A DNA stretch of 64,000 bases from Hordeum vulgare subsp. vulgare (GCF_904849725.1 NC_058524.1:354761823-354825822), one strand, 5' to 3'; shown: positions 45,831 to 58,151, numbered from the stretch's first letter. Program-made: numbers and translations. The notes: generated by a model from the letters alone, not told the origin.

Positions 45831-46670
45831 AACCCTCATGTGCTTTAGGTGCAAATTTTGAGCTATGGTGAGGATCTCTAATCCATCATTTTGCACCGAA
45901 GACTTTGAAATAACTTACATTGGGTTTCTTATCAGTGAGGAGTTCATATGAGGTTTTCTTGAGGAATTTGTGAAGATATACCGTGTTGATGATATGGCAT
46001 GCAGTGTTGATTGCTTCAGGCCAAAAGCGACGAGGAGTCTGATATTCTTCAAGCATGGTTCTTGCCATCTCAACCAGAGTCCCGTTCTTCCTTTCGACGA
46101 CACCATTCTGTTGAGGAGTATAAGGAGCAGATAATTCGTGAGTAATACCAAGTTCATCAAGATAATCATCAAGACTAGTGTTTTTGAACTATGTTCCATT
46201 ATCACTCCTGATATGTTTTATTTTGATGCCGAAGTTCGTCGAGGCCCTTGAAGAAAATCGTTTGAAGATTTCCTGCACTTCAGTCTTATATAAGATGATA
46301 TGCACCCATGTATATCTGGAATAATCATCAACTATGACAAAGCCATATAAAGATGCTGCATATGTTAGTGTGCCATAGTGAGTAGGACCAAATAGATCCA
46401 TATGAAGCAATTCGAATGGACGAGTAGTGGTCATGATAGTCTTCGAGGGATGCTTGGATCTGGTCATTTTCCCAGATTCACATGCACCACACAGATGATC
46501 CTTGAGAATTTGACTGATTCGATGCCGATGACATGCTTCTTCTTCGCGAGCGTGCGCAAATTCCTCATGCCTGCATGACCGAGTCTTCGATGCCACAACC
46601 ACCCTTCTGAGGTTTTTGCTAGTAAGCAAGTGGCTGGTTGAGGACCTGTAGAGAAATCAACAATGTACAA
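45831..46670 (-). pseudogene. Sirevirus integrase
   Basis: GAG-pre-integrase remnant (LWHRRLGHAGMRNLRTL near 46560-46610) followed by CGACESGKMTR, HMDLFGPT (first Asp), VIVDDYSRYTWVHI and IKHIRSDNGT (second Asp). The frame shifts near 46190 and again near 46500. Continuation 45886-46068 has the ARTMLEEYQTPRRFW segment after the catalytic Glu. Confidence 0.85.
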
Positions 46671-48540
46671 ATCCTCTCTTCTTACACCTTCGAAGATTTG
46701 GATTTGTCAGATTCCATGATCACAACACATCTATATCTACCAAAGATAACAATCATATCAAGATCACAAAGCATCAAGACTGACATGATGTTAAATCCAA
46801 GGGATTCAACAAGCATCACTTTGTCCATATGCCTATCCTTGGAAATAGCCACTTTGCCAAGTCCCAATACCTTGCTTTTACCTTTGTCAGCATATGTGAT
46901 TTGCTTCAGAGGTGATGGAATTAGTGGCATATTCATCAGCAATCTTTTATCACCAGTAATGTGATGTGTGCAGCCACTATCAAGAACCCACTCAGTACTC
47001 TTGGGTTTGTCATCATGCAGATGAATTAGTACAACTTACCATCTCATATGCTTCAGATTTGAAGAATATGATATCAATTTCATCAGATAGGAATTTCATC
47101 ATAACATAATTATAAGGACGTGTGAAATATTTCTATTTCATCAATATTAGCTTGCGTCCTATCAAGTATTTCCTCAGGTCTCCATTAACTTCTTCAGATG
47201 ATGATTTTCATCTCGAGACCTGACCTGCAGAAGTGATTAGTTCAATTTCTTCACCACCCACATCTGAAGGGGTGGTAAAGCATTCATCATCCTGCGAGCA
47301 CCATATGAGAAAGGAGGCATTGAAGCTAATGCAGTTCTCTTGGCAGTAGGGGGGGGGGTTAAAGTACTCATATGAATATGCAGAGAACTAGTTTGAGGAT
47401 TTATGAACATAATGATTTGAAGAGTAACGCTCATATTCATATTCCTTGTAGTTTCCCTGCATGTTAGAAGCATCTGCACGGGTACGAGCATAATTTTGAC
47501 CAGTTGAGGATTTTGGCCCTCTTGAAGACTTTGGTCCTCCTGAGGAATTTGATGTGAGGTTCAAATTCTTCAGCGGTGATGTCATGACGACATTCACCTA
47601 AAGATTTTCAAGACAACTTTTGGGAACCGAGATTTTCCTCACGGGAGGGCCATTCCTGCAGTTAGTTCCAACATATCGAGCAAATACTTCACCAGATTGA
47701 TTTTTGAACATTTTATAGTTGGAGTCAAATGACTCATCTGAGGAATACGATAGTTCACATGAAAAACCAGTTAAATTGGATGGATCAAAAGGAGGCCCAG
47801 TAGCAGCAACCCATGAGGTTTTGGGATACTGCTCATGTTTCCAATAAGATCCATGAGCATTCAATTTCCTCTCAAAGGCAATTCCTTCTTTCCTCGGGTT
47901 CCTGTTCAAGATCTGCTTTTTGAGAACATCACAAAGGGTTTGATGTCCTTTGATGCTTTTGTATATGCCTGTCACATACAATTCCTTCAGCCCTGCATTT
48001 TCATCAGTGACATTTGTGTTTTCCTCAAGTGAGGAATTTGACACTACAGGAGCAATTGAAGAATTTGTAGCAATTGAAGCATTTGAAGATTCTGGTGAAG
48101 AATTAACAGTCTCACGTTCAATGCATTTAAGACATGGAGGAATGAATTCAGCTTGAGTAGCGCTGATCTGTTTAGCTAGTAATGAATCATTTTCCATTCG
48201 AAGATCATCATGAGAAATCCTCAACTTCTCTAGATCAAGCTTCCTTTGAAGAAATTCATAGGAAAGTTTCTCATGATTAGTGAGGAGTGTAACATGACGA
48301 TCTTGAAGATTATCAAATTTAGACTGAAGACTTTTCATGTCATCAGTGAGGATTTGAGTAAGATTCATTTCATCATTCAACAGATCATCGCTTCTGTCTA
48401 GCAGTTTCTGAAGCTTTTCCAGGGCAGTTTGTTGTTTAGTGGCAATGATAGCAAGTTTATAGTAACTGGGGTTTTTATAATCATCAGGTTCACAGTTACT
48501 TGAATCAGAGGAGGAAGCATCATTCGGTACCTTTTAACCT
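46671..48540 (-). pseudogene. Sirevirus gag-to-protease region
   Basis: The stretch 47598-48380 encodes a predicted coiled coil (LQSKFDNLQDRHVTLLTNHE) after the zinc knuckle and is open for 260 codons. The protease lies at about 46945-47030, where the minus strand codes SGCTHHITGD, the end of the usual WxxDSGC motif. Stops and frameshifts break it at 47582, 47355 and 46680. Confidence 0.7.
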
Positions 48541-49777
48541 TTTGCCATGAAGCAATAGGTTGGAGCGAAGTCATCAGCATAGTCATCAGTGTGGATGGTG
48601 TTATCATCTTCTTCAAGGTTGAAGATTGACTTGCTGACAAAAGTGGTTGCAAGTGCAAGACTAGCTTGTCCGGATTCCAAGTCTTCATCAGAACCCTCCT
48701 CTTCATCACATTCCTCTGATTCTGCCTTGGAATCCATTTCCTTGCCGATAAGTGCCCGAGCCTTTCTGAAACTAGTCTTCTTGTGCGATGAGGGCTTTGA
48801 AGATGAGGATTTTGAAGATTTCTTCTTCTTCTTCGAGTCATCAGAACTGTCATCCTTGTATTTCTTGTTCTTTGATTCCTTTCCCCAACGGGGACAATCA
48901 ACAATGTAGTGAACCGATTTCTTGCATTTGTGGCAGGTTCTTTTCTTGTAGTCATCAGATGAAGATTCTGATTTCCTCATATCTCTTCTTGAAGATTTAC
49001 CGAACTGGCCACATCGTGTAAACCTCTGGAATTTCCTCACGAGCATTGCAAGCTCCTGTCTAAATTCTTTAGGTCACCAATGTTATCATCCGAGCCTTCT
49101 TCATCAGATAAGGAAATTGCTCTAGCCTTCAGTGCACGTGGTCTAGAATAGCTTGGTCAATATAGATCTTTCTTTTCTTCTTGCTGGAATTCATGAGTAT
49201 TGAGTCTTTCGAGTATATCAGCTAGATCAAGCAACTTGTAGTCTGGTCTTTCTTGAATCATGAGAATTAAAGTATCAAATGAAGAATCCAAAGATCATAG
49301 CAGTTTCTTCACAATTTCGTGATCAGTAATGTCTTGAGCTCCTAGTGCTTGCAGTTCATTTGATATGTCAGTGAGGCAATCAAAAGTATCTTGGCAGCTT
49401 TCATTGTCAAGCCTCTTGAAGCGATTGCAAAGAACATCAACACGAGAATCACACTGGGTTGATACTCCTTCATTTACTTTGCACAATCTCTCCCAGATAA
49501 GTGTCGCTGAGCCCAAAGCACTCACTCTTCCAAACTGGCATGGGCTCAGATGGCCACAGATGATATTCTTCTCTTGAGAATCAAGTTGCTTGAATTTCTT
49601 CACATCAGCAACAGAGATACTAGCAGAGATGATGGGGACACCATGTTCCACAATATACCAGAGATCATTGTCAATAGCTTGTAGATGCATTTGCATCTTG
49701 GTCTTTCAGAAGGGAAAGTTCTTTCCTTCGAAAGTACGACATGCTGCAGTAACCTTAATCATGCCTGCAGTCGACAT
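48541..49777 (-). pseudogene. Sirevirus gag
   Basis: Start ATG at 49775-49777, 54 bp inside the primer-binding site. The 23rd codon or so is TGA (49706-49708, Trp expected). Gag core motifs DNDLWYIVEHG, SATLIWERLC and FDCLTDISNELQALG follow. The zinc knuckle CHKCKKSVHYIVDC (about 48896-48940, CX2CX4HX4C) is complete and is followed by a Ser/Lys-rich stretch and an acidic one. Frameshifts near 49060-49290. Confidence 0.85.
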
Positions 49778-49830
49778 AACTAAAACTCCAGGTGGTTAAA
49801 CCAAAATCACACAGAACAGGGGAGTACCTA

Positions 49831-49844
49831 GTTCTGATACCAAT
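49831..49844 (-). other. Sirevirus primer-binding site
   Basis: ATTGGTATCAGAAC on the element's strand, complementary to the 3' end of initiator tRNA-Met as in most plant copia elements, directly next to the 5' LTR. Confidence 0.88.
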
Positions 49845-51260
49845 TGAAAGTGCGTTATATCGACTAGAGGGGGGTGAATAGGAGATTTTTAGAATTTCAT
49901 CACCGAGGAAATTCCTTTTGAGGAAATTCCTCACTGATGACTAACTTACAACGGAAACAGTAAAGGACCAGGAGTGCAAAGTTTCACTACAGCAGTTTTT
50001 TAGTATGAGGAATGTGAAAACAGATTGCACAGTAAGCACGCACGCGGAAAACAGATGAGGATTAACTTGCGTGAAGAATTTGGGGTTGAGGAATTTCAGA
50101 GAAAGTCTTCAACAAATTCTTCAAACAGTGACAGTGAAAATCATCAACACATAATCTGAGGAATATAAAGAGTTGAGGAATTAGAACCCGTTTCACAGCG
50201 AAGACACTAGTTGATGACCCAGTTCCAACTGCTGTGACAGTAGTACATCTGGTTTGGAGCGGCTTGGTACTGAAACCAAAAGACACACAGTCCTGGGACA
50301 CACAGTCCCTACCGTATTCTCCTTGGGCTAAGAACACACAGTCCTCGCCCAACACTCATGGTAAGTCTTCAGGGTAGACTTCCAAACCCTCACATACTTG
50401 GTCACCCGGCGATCCACAATTGACTGCTGGATTGCTCTAGACCATGACCCCTTACCGTCTGGAGGATGCACAGTCCTCAAAGGTAAAAGGCTTCAGTCCC
50501 ACACAGGAACAACTTCTTCAGTGATGCTCAATCACTTGATTTTCGGTTTGTGGTTTGGTGTTTGGGGTATTTCCTCACTGATGAATTACTCTCGAAGACT
50601 CCGAGGAATTTGGGTTGCTCTTATGACAAGTGTCAGTTTCTAACGAAGCAGCCAACTAGCTAATGGTTGTGGGGGACGGCTATTTATTGCCTGGGAGCAT
50701 CCCGACATGATTTGACATTAATGCCCTTAACTAATATGACCGTTGGTGTGGATAAGACCAATGTTGTGGCGTGGCTATCAAAACGGTCGGGACCCTCAAC
50801 TGTGAGAGTCCTCATGTCACTCATATTCCTCACTTGAGGCTTTTGGTAGGATTAGGCTTGGGTTGAGCATCATGAGGAAATTCATTCCAATGTGTTACCT
50901 CGACCCCCTTTAACAGTACGGTGTTCCTATTACTCAAGTGTGAATAAAATAAAACAGAAAGAGTAAATCTTCATGCTTCAAAGTCTTCAGAATGATTTTC
51001 TTCAGGACACACCGAATTCCTCAATTTCAATATCTTCATGAGGAATATCAATTTCATCGCAAATTCTCCGCGATTCAAATCTTCAGCTTCAGACCAATTT
51101 CTTCAACCGAAGATATACATTTTTAGGGGTCGATATTCATCGAATATTTCAAACTCCTCAGCGACTTATAGATCATGTGTACACTCATGAACACATTAGA
51201 TACTTAACCTATAAGTCTTCAAACCACCAAAATCACTAAGGGGCACTAGATGCACTTACA
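49845..51260 (-). repeat. Sirevirus 5' LTR (1416 bp)
   Basis: It matches the 3' LTR almost throughout. At the position of the TATA box it has TATTTATT (50681-50688), that is AATAAATA on the element's strand, a change from the TATAAATA of the 3' LTR. Confidence 0.93.
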
Positions 51261-51780
51261 GTTTAGTTCTTAAAGCATTGTCCAACCCAATAACAATTCT
51301 ATTTTTATATCTGATTAGTCCCTGCTGGAGAACATAATTGGGAACGACAGTGGCTGAAGTAGCCTTTTGGGATAGGAGATCCTTGCATCTCTGATCTTGA
51401 AAATAACTAGCAACCAATTCAGATAACCAAAGGGGTTGAGCCTGACTAGCTATCAGGGATTGAAGTGTGTATTTAACTCTAGATAATGCATCAACCACTT
51501 TGTTGTTCTTCCCTCGTTTGTACTCAATCTTGAAATTGTAGCCCAACAATTTAATGAGTAGTTTATGTTGAATTCCCTCTGTAAGTTTTTGTTCCTGAAT
51601 ATATCTCAGACTCTGTTGGTCAGTCCTGATAATCAAGGATGAAGCAGCAAAATAGAGTTTCCAGTATTTCAATGCTTCAATGATTGCCGTAGCTTCTTTA
51701 TCATAAGTTGACATGGCAGATGCTTTTGGCCCAATTGTTTTGCTGAAAAGAAAGAGGTCTACCTTCTTGCATTAGGACAT
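51261..51780 (-). pseudogene. Gypsy RNase H
   Basis: MSTYDKEATAIIEALKYWK, LIIRTDQQSLRYI and YNFKIEYKRGKNNKVVDALSR show a typical gypsy RNase H with its linker. The nested Sirevirus cuts it from the integrase at 51260. Confidence 0.88.
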
Positions 51781-51783
51781 CAC

Positions 51784-52860
51784 CTATTCCATATGCACAA
51801 GCATCTGTTTCAAAATGAATGGTTGTGAAAAAACAGGGAGGGCCAGGACTGGAGCTTGAGTCATCTTATGTTTCAGTATGTTGAATGCTTCCATTTGATC
51901 ACTGCCCCATTGGAAATTTTCCTTCTTTAGGGACTGGAACAGAGGTTTGCAGATGAATCCATAGTGTTCATTGAACCTCTTGTAATAACCAGTAAGGCCC
52001 AAGAAACTTCTCAATTGTGTTATATTTTCAGGAGTTGGCCATTGTGTAATTGCCTCAATCTTGGTAGGGTCACTGGCTACTCCATCACCTCTGATTATGT
52101 GGCCCAGATATTCCACTTGAGGCTGTGCAAAGGAGCACTTGCTTAGTTTTGCATAAAGTTGGTTGGACTGTAAGGCTTCCAAAACCAGTTGGAGGTGGTG
52201 GAGATGCTCTTTCATATTTTTGCTGCAAATTAGTATGTCATCAAAGAAAACCAGGACAAACTTTCTCATATAAGGAGCTAGAGTGGTATTCATTAGTAGC
52301 TGGAAGGTAGTAGGGGCATTAGTCAGTCCAAAGGGCATCACCAAGTATTTATAGTGGCCACAATGTGTGCTGAAGGCAGTTTTTCCAATATCTTCCTCCT
52401 GCATTCTTATCTGGTGGAACCACTTCTTAGATCCAGCTTGGAGAATACCGTGGCTCCTTTTAATTCATCCAAGAGGTCCTCAATGACAGGGATTGGGTAC
52501 TTGTTCTTAATAGTTTGCTCATTAATTTTTCTGAAATCATTGACTAATCTCCATGTCATATCATTCTTCTTCACCAAAAGAGTTGCGGAGGAATAAGGGC
52601 TAGTGCTGTCTCTTATAACTTTTGACTTGATCATATCTTTAATTATACTTTCCATTGCATCCTTCTGGTGGTGAGGTAATCTATAAGGTCTCTGATTGAT
52701 GACCTTAGCTTGGGGGGTGAAGGTGATGACATGATCAATAGCTCTTTCTGGAGGTAATGTAGTTGGGGTGCTGAAAACAGGTGAATAATTGTTCAAGATT
52801 TGCTGCACTGGTTCTGGAATTATCTGGTTCTCTGGTTCTTGTACAACAATTCTATTCAGT
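51784..52860 (-). pseudogene. Gypsy reverse transcriptase
   Basis: N-terminal part ([43 protein letters not shown]) and C-terminal part (YLVMPFGLTNAPTTFQ, FFDDILICSK, VEYLGHIIRGDGV, LRSFLGLTGYYKRF) are split by a frameshift near 52405. The active site reads FFDD where most gypsy elements have YxDD; both aspartates are kept. Confidence 0.9.
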
Positions 52861-52874
52861 ATCAGAATAGCTCC

Positions 52875-53650
52875 TTAGATAGGATCAACTAGAACTGCTT
52901 CTTTACTGTCAATTTCCTCGATAGAAGTAGTAGGCAAGCTTTCATCTTGAAAGATTTTCTTTTCTCCACCAGGCAGGGTGACTTTAACATGCATTTCATC
53001 AAAGTAAAATTCCACAGGGCTGAATGAAGCCATCCAGTCAGCTCCTAAAATGACATCATATCCTTGTAGTTGAAGGACTCTGAAATCAGTAGGGAACGGT
53101 GTACCCTGCAAGGAAAAGGGGCACTACAGAGCAATTAATTCTGACCATAAAGTTTCACCATTAGCTACTATCACATGTCTTCTTTTGGTTTTAGTAAGGA
53201 CACAATTTGCTACTTTAGCCAATTGTGGTGTGATGAATGTGGCAGTGCTGCCACTATCAATGAGAGAAGTAGCAGGATTGTTTCCCAACATTACAGTAAC
53301 AGTGAAACCGAGTTTCCTTGTAGATCTCGTTCCCATAAGAGTATGCATGGATATTTGAAGAGGGGGTCATCAGAATCTACAAGGGGGGTGTGTGTTTTAG
53401 TTTCATCATTGTCAGAAGTGTAGTAAACTAACTCTGCATCTTCACGATAACAATTTTTCATTGCTTGGATTTGTACTTGGTTTGCTAGCTTACAAACCTT
53501 TTTATGTCCTGGGAACAATGGATCTTTGCATTTGTAGCAAATACCTTCCATTTTTGCTTGTTGAATCACAATAGCTGTGGAACTATTAGGTTGCTTACCA
53601 GGATCAAACTGGATTTGCCTCTTAACTGCATGATTCAAATAAGGAAGTGG
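52875..53650 (-). pseudogene. Gypsy zinc knuckle and aspartic protease
   Basis: GICYKCKDPLFPGHKKVC (about 53500-53550) is a CCHC knuckle with a spacing typical of this lineage. The protease has NPATSLIDSGSTATFI with the DSG active site and VILGADWMASFSPV further on. Stops near 53120 and 52873 break the frame. Confidence 0.87.
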
Positions 53651-54671
53651 AGGTTTCTTAGCTGGTTATGCTTGCTCCATTCTTCTGGCCAACCAAATAG
53701 CTTTTTGCAGATCAGGTGGTTCATGGCATTGAACATGATGCTGTATGTTGTCACTGAGGCCAGCAATGAAACTGGCTTTATAGTAGTCTTGTGGTAATGC
53801 ATGATTATCTCTTCTGATCAAGTTCATGGATTGTTCAAATTTCAGCACATAATCATTTACAGAACCTGTTTGATTTAAGGCATGAAATGTTCTGACATTG
53901 TCACAAGCAGAAGTTTCAGAGAATCTATCCCCTAGAAGTTTGCAAAACCTGTACCAGGGCAGGGTGTTTGCAATGATACATGTACCTCTCCATTTCAATT
54001 CTAGGTCCTTTTAGATAAGTCACTGCAATTTCAGTTTTCTGTTCCAAGGGAGTTCTAGCAGCCTCAAAGTACATCTCAATTGTTTGAATCCATGAGTCAG
54101 TGCTGGTACCTTCAAATTCAGGAATATTGTATTTGGCAGGCTTCACGAGGGTCTGTAATCTTCTGTTATCTTGAACCAATTCTCTGTTCACATTGCCAAA
54201 TCTTTTGTCAAGGCGAGCATTCAGTCCATCCCCTTGTTCCTGCTCTAGATTAACTAGCTGCTTCTTAGGTCCAGTTGGGTTTGCAACAATATGTGCTTTA
54301 ACCTCACTATTAGAATGCTTGTTCTGAGAAAAGTGTGGATGTCTGTAAGGAAGCTTGTTACCACCATCCAAGTTAAGTTCCTTGCCAGTGTTTTTGTCCA
54401 CTAGTGTAGCAGAACCAATAGTAGCAGGGGACTGCAAAGCATCCTGAAATTTGTTCACAGTGCCTTGAGGTGTTTGAGCATTGGTACTAGCTTGGGGAAC
54501 AACCTGAGGGGTGAGTGGTACTTCTCTTGGTTTGGGAAAACCAGAGATTAAATTGGTAAGGGAACCCTGTAAGTAACCAAGGGTCTTCTGGAGTGACTGA
54601 AAATTCTCATGGACATATTCTCTGAACTCATCAAACTCTAGCCGATCCTGCTCTCTGTTTTTCTGCAGCAT
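53651..54671 (-). pseudogene. Gypsy gag
   Basis: The open frame starts with MLQKNREQDRLEFDEF (54671), a charged N-terminus. A capsid-like core follows (YNIPEFEGTSTDSWIQTIEM, NDYVLKFEQSMNLI, DYYKASFIAGLSDNIQ). A frameshift near 53960 and a TAA near 53665 break it. Confidence 0.85.
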
Positions 54672-55129
54672 CTTGACATCGAGTTACAGGGAGTGGAACT
54701 CCAACTGATCTATTGATGATGAGTCTGAAGGTCCAACCATCTTGTTGCAACAAGGAACGTAGGGAGGGTTTATAGTTGGTAGAGAGCCAAGTACCTCACT
54801 ACGGTGACCGACAAGCGTAAAGGGAGGAATTTTACCACAGCATAAGCTGCAACCCGACCTTTAAGCTGTTGGTCCTGCCGCCGCTGTCACCGCGCCACCA
54901 AAGTACACGGGATCCGGGAGGGTGGTGGGATTTTACCGCGTAAGCAAGGAGCTTGTGCAACCACTAACCTGTCCAGACCTGTACCAAACGGTCGCCGCCG
55001 CCTGCGCCACCAGAGTAACACCACCGCCTTGATCAGGAGGGAGGGAGAGGGAGTTTACAGCTCGTGCAACAACACCTCCGCCACCAGATCCAAAACGCCG
55101 TCGAGGAGAGAACTGGCTCCGAATACCAC
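54672..55129 (-). other. Gypsy leader and primer-binding site
   Basis: Non-coding GC-rich leader. GTGGTATTCGGAGCC on the minus strand (55115-55129) abuts the 5' LTR and resembles a tRNA-Met primer site. Confidence 0.75.
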
Positions 55130-55575
55130 TGTCAGACCCTGACGGTCTGAAGAACAATCATAGGGAAAAGCTCGCTCAAACTAGCCGATTTCATTCATGA
55201 ATTAGAGAAAGTAGCGGGTGAGCTAGAACATGGTTGCCAACCAGGAACACTGGCAGCGCAATAGGGGGAAACCCTAGAAGAAAGTCATGCCCGAGGCTAA
55301 CTGGATTCATGGCTTTATAGCCTTACAAAGTGAAGGGAAGGTAAAGCTAAATGAAAATGAAAACGAAAGCGTTGTCGGTTTTTCGACAGTGACACCCGAT
55401 GCGTGGATTGCCGTCCGATTACAGATCAACGGGAGCCATGGCTTCATCTTGAGCAAAGCGGTATGGGAGCCCGGGGAGCGTTGGATTAGCGTTTGACGGC
55501 TATAGTCACTTCGCGCGAAGGATCGTCATTTGAATTGCGATAACTGAATCTGAATTCAGACACAGGGTCCTGATA
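55130..55575 (-). repeat. Gypsy chromovirus 5' LTR
   Basis: TGTCAGACCCTGACG to GGGTCCTGATA. The terminal CA has become TA. Followed by the TSD CTCCC. Confidence 0.9.
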
Positions 55576-55605
55576 CTCCCGCGTGACACGATAGGCCATG
55601 TGCTA

Positions 55606-56513
55606 ATTTTATAGAGGAATTAGGGGTATGAACTGATTGAATAGGCCATGTGCATGCACCAAAATATTCAACCTTTCTTTTTCTTGTTCAAGCTTTGATT
55701 TGAACTATTTTATAGGAGAGATTATTTTTTTCACTTGAACATCAAGTAGTGTTTGTATCAAAACGAGGGGGTCTTTGAACTCTATAAATTACTAAGAAGA
55801 TACTAGACATATTTACACATATTATTAGACTGATAGATGGGTGGGTTCCTTTGACAAGCAACCAATGAACAAGACTTGTATTCCAGTTCTGTCTATTTAT
55901 TTATTTTCCTGAAACACGCCTAAGACAGGAAGTGCCACCCCGTCTCGCACGTCACTTCATTGACGGCGGCACCATTTCCACTCGTTGAGGTCTTCCTCTT
56001 GTTTCATTCTTCTCAGTTTTTATTTTTCTTCATGCTCCGGCCCTCAATTTCTAGGATTTTCCTTGCTCTGGTTCTCAGTTTCTAAGTCATATCCAGGTCC
56101 AGCAACCAATATCAATAGGACTTTTTGGTGAAGTTTCAGAGGGCGACAACAACACTTTTCGAATCTAAAAAGAGTATCAATGATTGTGCCCAGATTGCAC
56201 TATTATGCTCTACTTGCATTGCTTAGCTAGTTGTTCAAAAATTCATTTTCTTCTTAGCATTGACCAAGAGAAATGAAAGATAAAAACAATAATTTCTAAG
56301 ATAAAAAGTTACCCTTACATTCTTTCAGCTTCCAGATTACTTTCTTTTGTCTCACTTACTTCATATCAATGGTTCTTTATTTTATGTGAGAAGTCCATGA
56401 CATGCTTATTTACCATGTTTACTTGTGCTGATGTCTAAATTATTCATTGCAACTATACTCATGATGTACTGCTAGCAATCTTTGATGACCCGTCTATGCA
56501 GGAATGAAGAGCT
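55606..56513 (+). repeat. 0.9-kb direct repeat, copy 1
   Basis: It starts near TTTATAGAGGAATTAGGGGT and ends at GGAATGAAGAGCT, and matches 58152-59066 nearly base for base with scattered substitutions. It has no recognisable ORF. This copy continues into CATGTGTAAGTGG and so shows the empty site of the copia insertion in copy 2. Nature unknown: segmental duplication or LTRs of an uncharacterised element. Confidence 0.85.
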
Positions 56514-57272
56514 CATGTGTAAGTGGCCATATTTGTGGAGGAATTCATGGCCGACATCACCACTACTGAACGAAATCGTCCCGTACGGCCTAGCAAATTT
56601 GCGATAAACTACTTCTGGACATTGATAGGACAGTGATTGAGGCACTCTGCTCTAACTTGACACCATGGGGTTGTCTTCGACCTAAAATCTGATGAAGCCA
56701 TGAGCGTTTGGTGTTGTGGTGGATGCTAGTAAGTGCGCAAGTAAATAAGTCAGCCATAAATCTTTTGATGATCGGTCAAATGTGGTGTGATTGATGAACT
56801 CTGAATCCAGCCTATGTTACTGGTTGTGATGAAACAATGTATATATATTGTATGATCCGATGCTATTGTTATCCGCACTATGAGGAGCAAGATCCGATAG
56901 TTTAGTTTGCTGCTACTGTGTTGAGCTATCATCTTATAGTTGCACTGCATTTTTAGTGAGAAATCTTGCTGATGGGAGGGAGTAACCGAACAGAATTTAA
57001 GACAAAGGGATTTGTGGGGAAGGTGTTCGCGGGGGTTGGGTGGCATGAGGGGATTCACCCAATCCCTGCGGCTATGTTCGGTTAGCCCTACGCCGCAAGG
57101 ATTGAGCCCGAACCCCGTGGGTTTTGCCACGGCCGGGGCAAAATCCCGGTCTGGCTTATAACATCCTTCAGTTAAACCCAGTCTGGATTAAGCCCCTGCT
57201 GAATCCCTCCTGAACCCTCTGGAAACCGCCGGAAAATTACCCACACGTCCCACTTCGTGGAAGCAAACCCCG
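56514..57272. other. Unassigned DNA
   Basis: No recognised gene. The stretch 57000-57240 is GC-richer with words such as TTCGGTTAGCCC and CGGGGCAAAATCCCGG that hint at an old MITE, but ends could not be defined. Confidence 0.35.
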
Positions 57273-57322
<50 letters not shown>

Positions 57323-57332
57323 TCTCTCTCTC
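57273..57332 (+). repeat. (TC)n(TG)n(TC)n microsatellite
   Basis: About 9 TC, 15 TG and 6 TC units in a row. Confidence 0.93.
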
Positions 57333-57852
57333 AAAACGGTATGCTCTCTCTCGCCCTGACCGGTGACGGCGATGGCGACGACGCCGGAGAAGAACGGACA
57401 GCAGCAGCGCTACTAGAGGAGACCGCAATGACGTTCTTCGTTCTAACTCCCCTCTCCCTCTCCCTGTCCCATGTCCAAGCTGCGCCACCGGATCTAGTCG
57501 TTGCGGCGCAAGCTCAGCGGCAACCCGAAGCAGATGCGGCGCGAGGTTTGGCCACTGGAGCAACCCATCGCAAGCATCAATCTCCCCCATCGGTGGACTA
57601 GTAAGGCCTTCCTCCTCTTCTTGACCCCTTTTAACCCCTTAATTCCTAGGGTTCATAGATCTTGATTTGTGGAAATTGGTGATACGGGTTGATTTTTGAC
57701 TTCCTTTGATGATGCAAAAGCAGTTGTGCTTTTGAGTTGGTTGATGTGGGACCTGTGATGCTACCTTTGATGCCCTTGGCATGTCTAATTGAAAGAGCTG
57801 GCTGTTAAAAAAATTGAATGAGCTGTGTGTTTTTCTCATGCGTATTGTGTTA
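57333..57852. other. GC-rich then AT-rich DNA, no firm gene
   Basis: An 87-codon open frame starting at 57341 (MLSLALTGDGDGDD, stop near 57601) lies in GC-rich DNA and is followed by GTAAGG just after the stop. It could be a gene's first exon, but no partner exon or known domain is visible. Confidence 0.3.
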
Positions 57853-58061
57853 GAGCTAGTTCTTTTGGTGGCTTTTTTGAGCTTCTAGAATAAGCTGGCC
57901 CCTACCCAGCTTATTCTAAAAGCCCAACCAAAAATATTTTTTTAGAAGCCTACTAGTCAAGTCTTAATTAGTATACTTCTAAATAAATAAATTTGATTGG
58001 GCTTCTAGAATAAGCTGGGTAGGGGGTAGCTTATTCTAGAAGCCAACAAAAGAACTGGCCC
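57853..58061. mobile_element. Tourist-like MITE (209 bp)
   Basis: Ends GAGCTAGTTCTTTTG and, reversed, GGGCCAGTTCTTTTG, with long internal inverted repeats (GGCTTCTAGAATAAGCT). Flanking TTA (57850-57852, 58062-58064) is the usual PIF/Harbinger target duplication. Confidence 0.88.
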
Positions 58062-58151
58062 TTAGTCATGGTTCCGAGGGCATTGCTCCATGGTGCTCGA
58101 TTAGTCACTAGATGCTGCATGCTCAACTAGTTGTTTAGTTTGTGCTTTACA

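Larger units (their letters stand above)
36721..51260 (-). mobile_element. Sirevirus (Ty1/copia) nested in the gypsy element
   Basis: Ends TGAAAGTGCG (36721) and GCACTTACA (51260), with a perfect target duplication GTTTA (36716-36720, 51261-51265). LTRs are 1420 and 1416 bp and differ by only about 3% by eye, so this insertion is younger than its gypsy host. The order on the minus strand is 5' LTR, tRNA-Met-type primer site, gag-pol, a 1.4-kb gap, a very long accessory ORF, purine tract, 3' LTR. The accessory ORF between pol and the 3' LTR, the long LTRs and the AAAAAGGGGGAGAT tract identify the Sirevirus lineage. Confidence 0.95.
34987..55575 (-). mobile_element. Ty3/gypsy chromovirus, split by a Sirevirus
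   Basis: LTRs at 34987-35430 and 55130-55575 flank the element, with a perfect 5-bp target duplication CTCCC (34982-34986, 55576-55580). Without the nested 36721-51260 insertion and one copy of its TSD it is about 6.0 kb. Read on the minus strand it has the order gag, protease, RT, RNase H, integrase, chromodomain, which defines a chromovirus. By eye the LTRs differ at roughly 30-35 positions (about 7%). Frameshifts and stops break gag, RT and integrase, so the element is inactive. Confidence 0.93.

Noticed and set aside
57257..57601. 114-codon frame including the microsatellite
   Set aside because: The first third is translated TC/TG repeat. The rest lacks a recognised domain, so it is not called as a gene.
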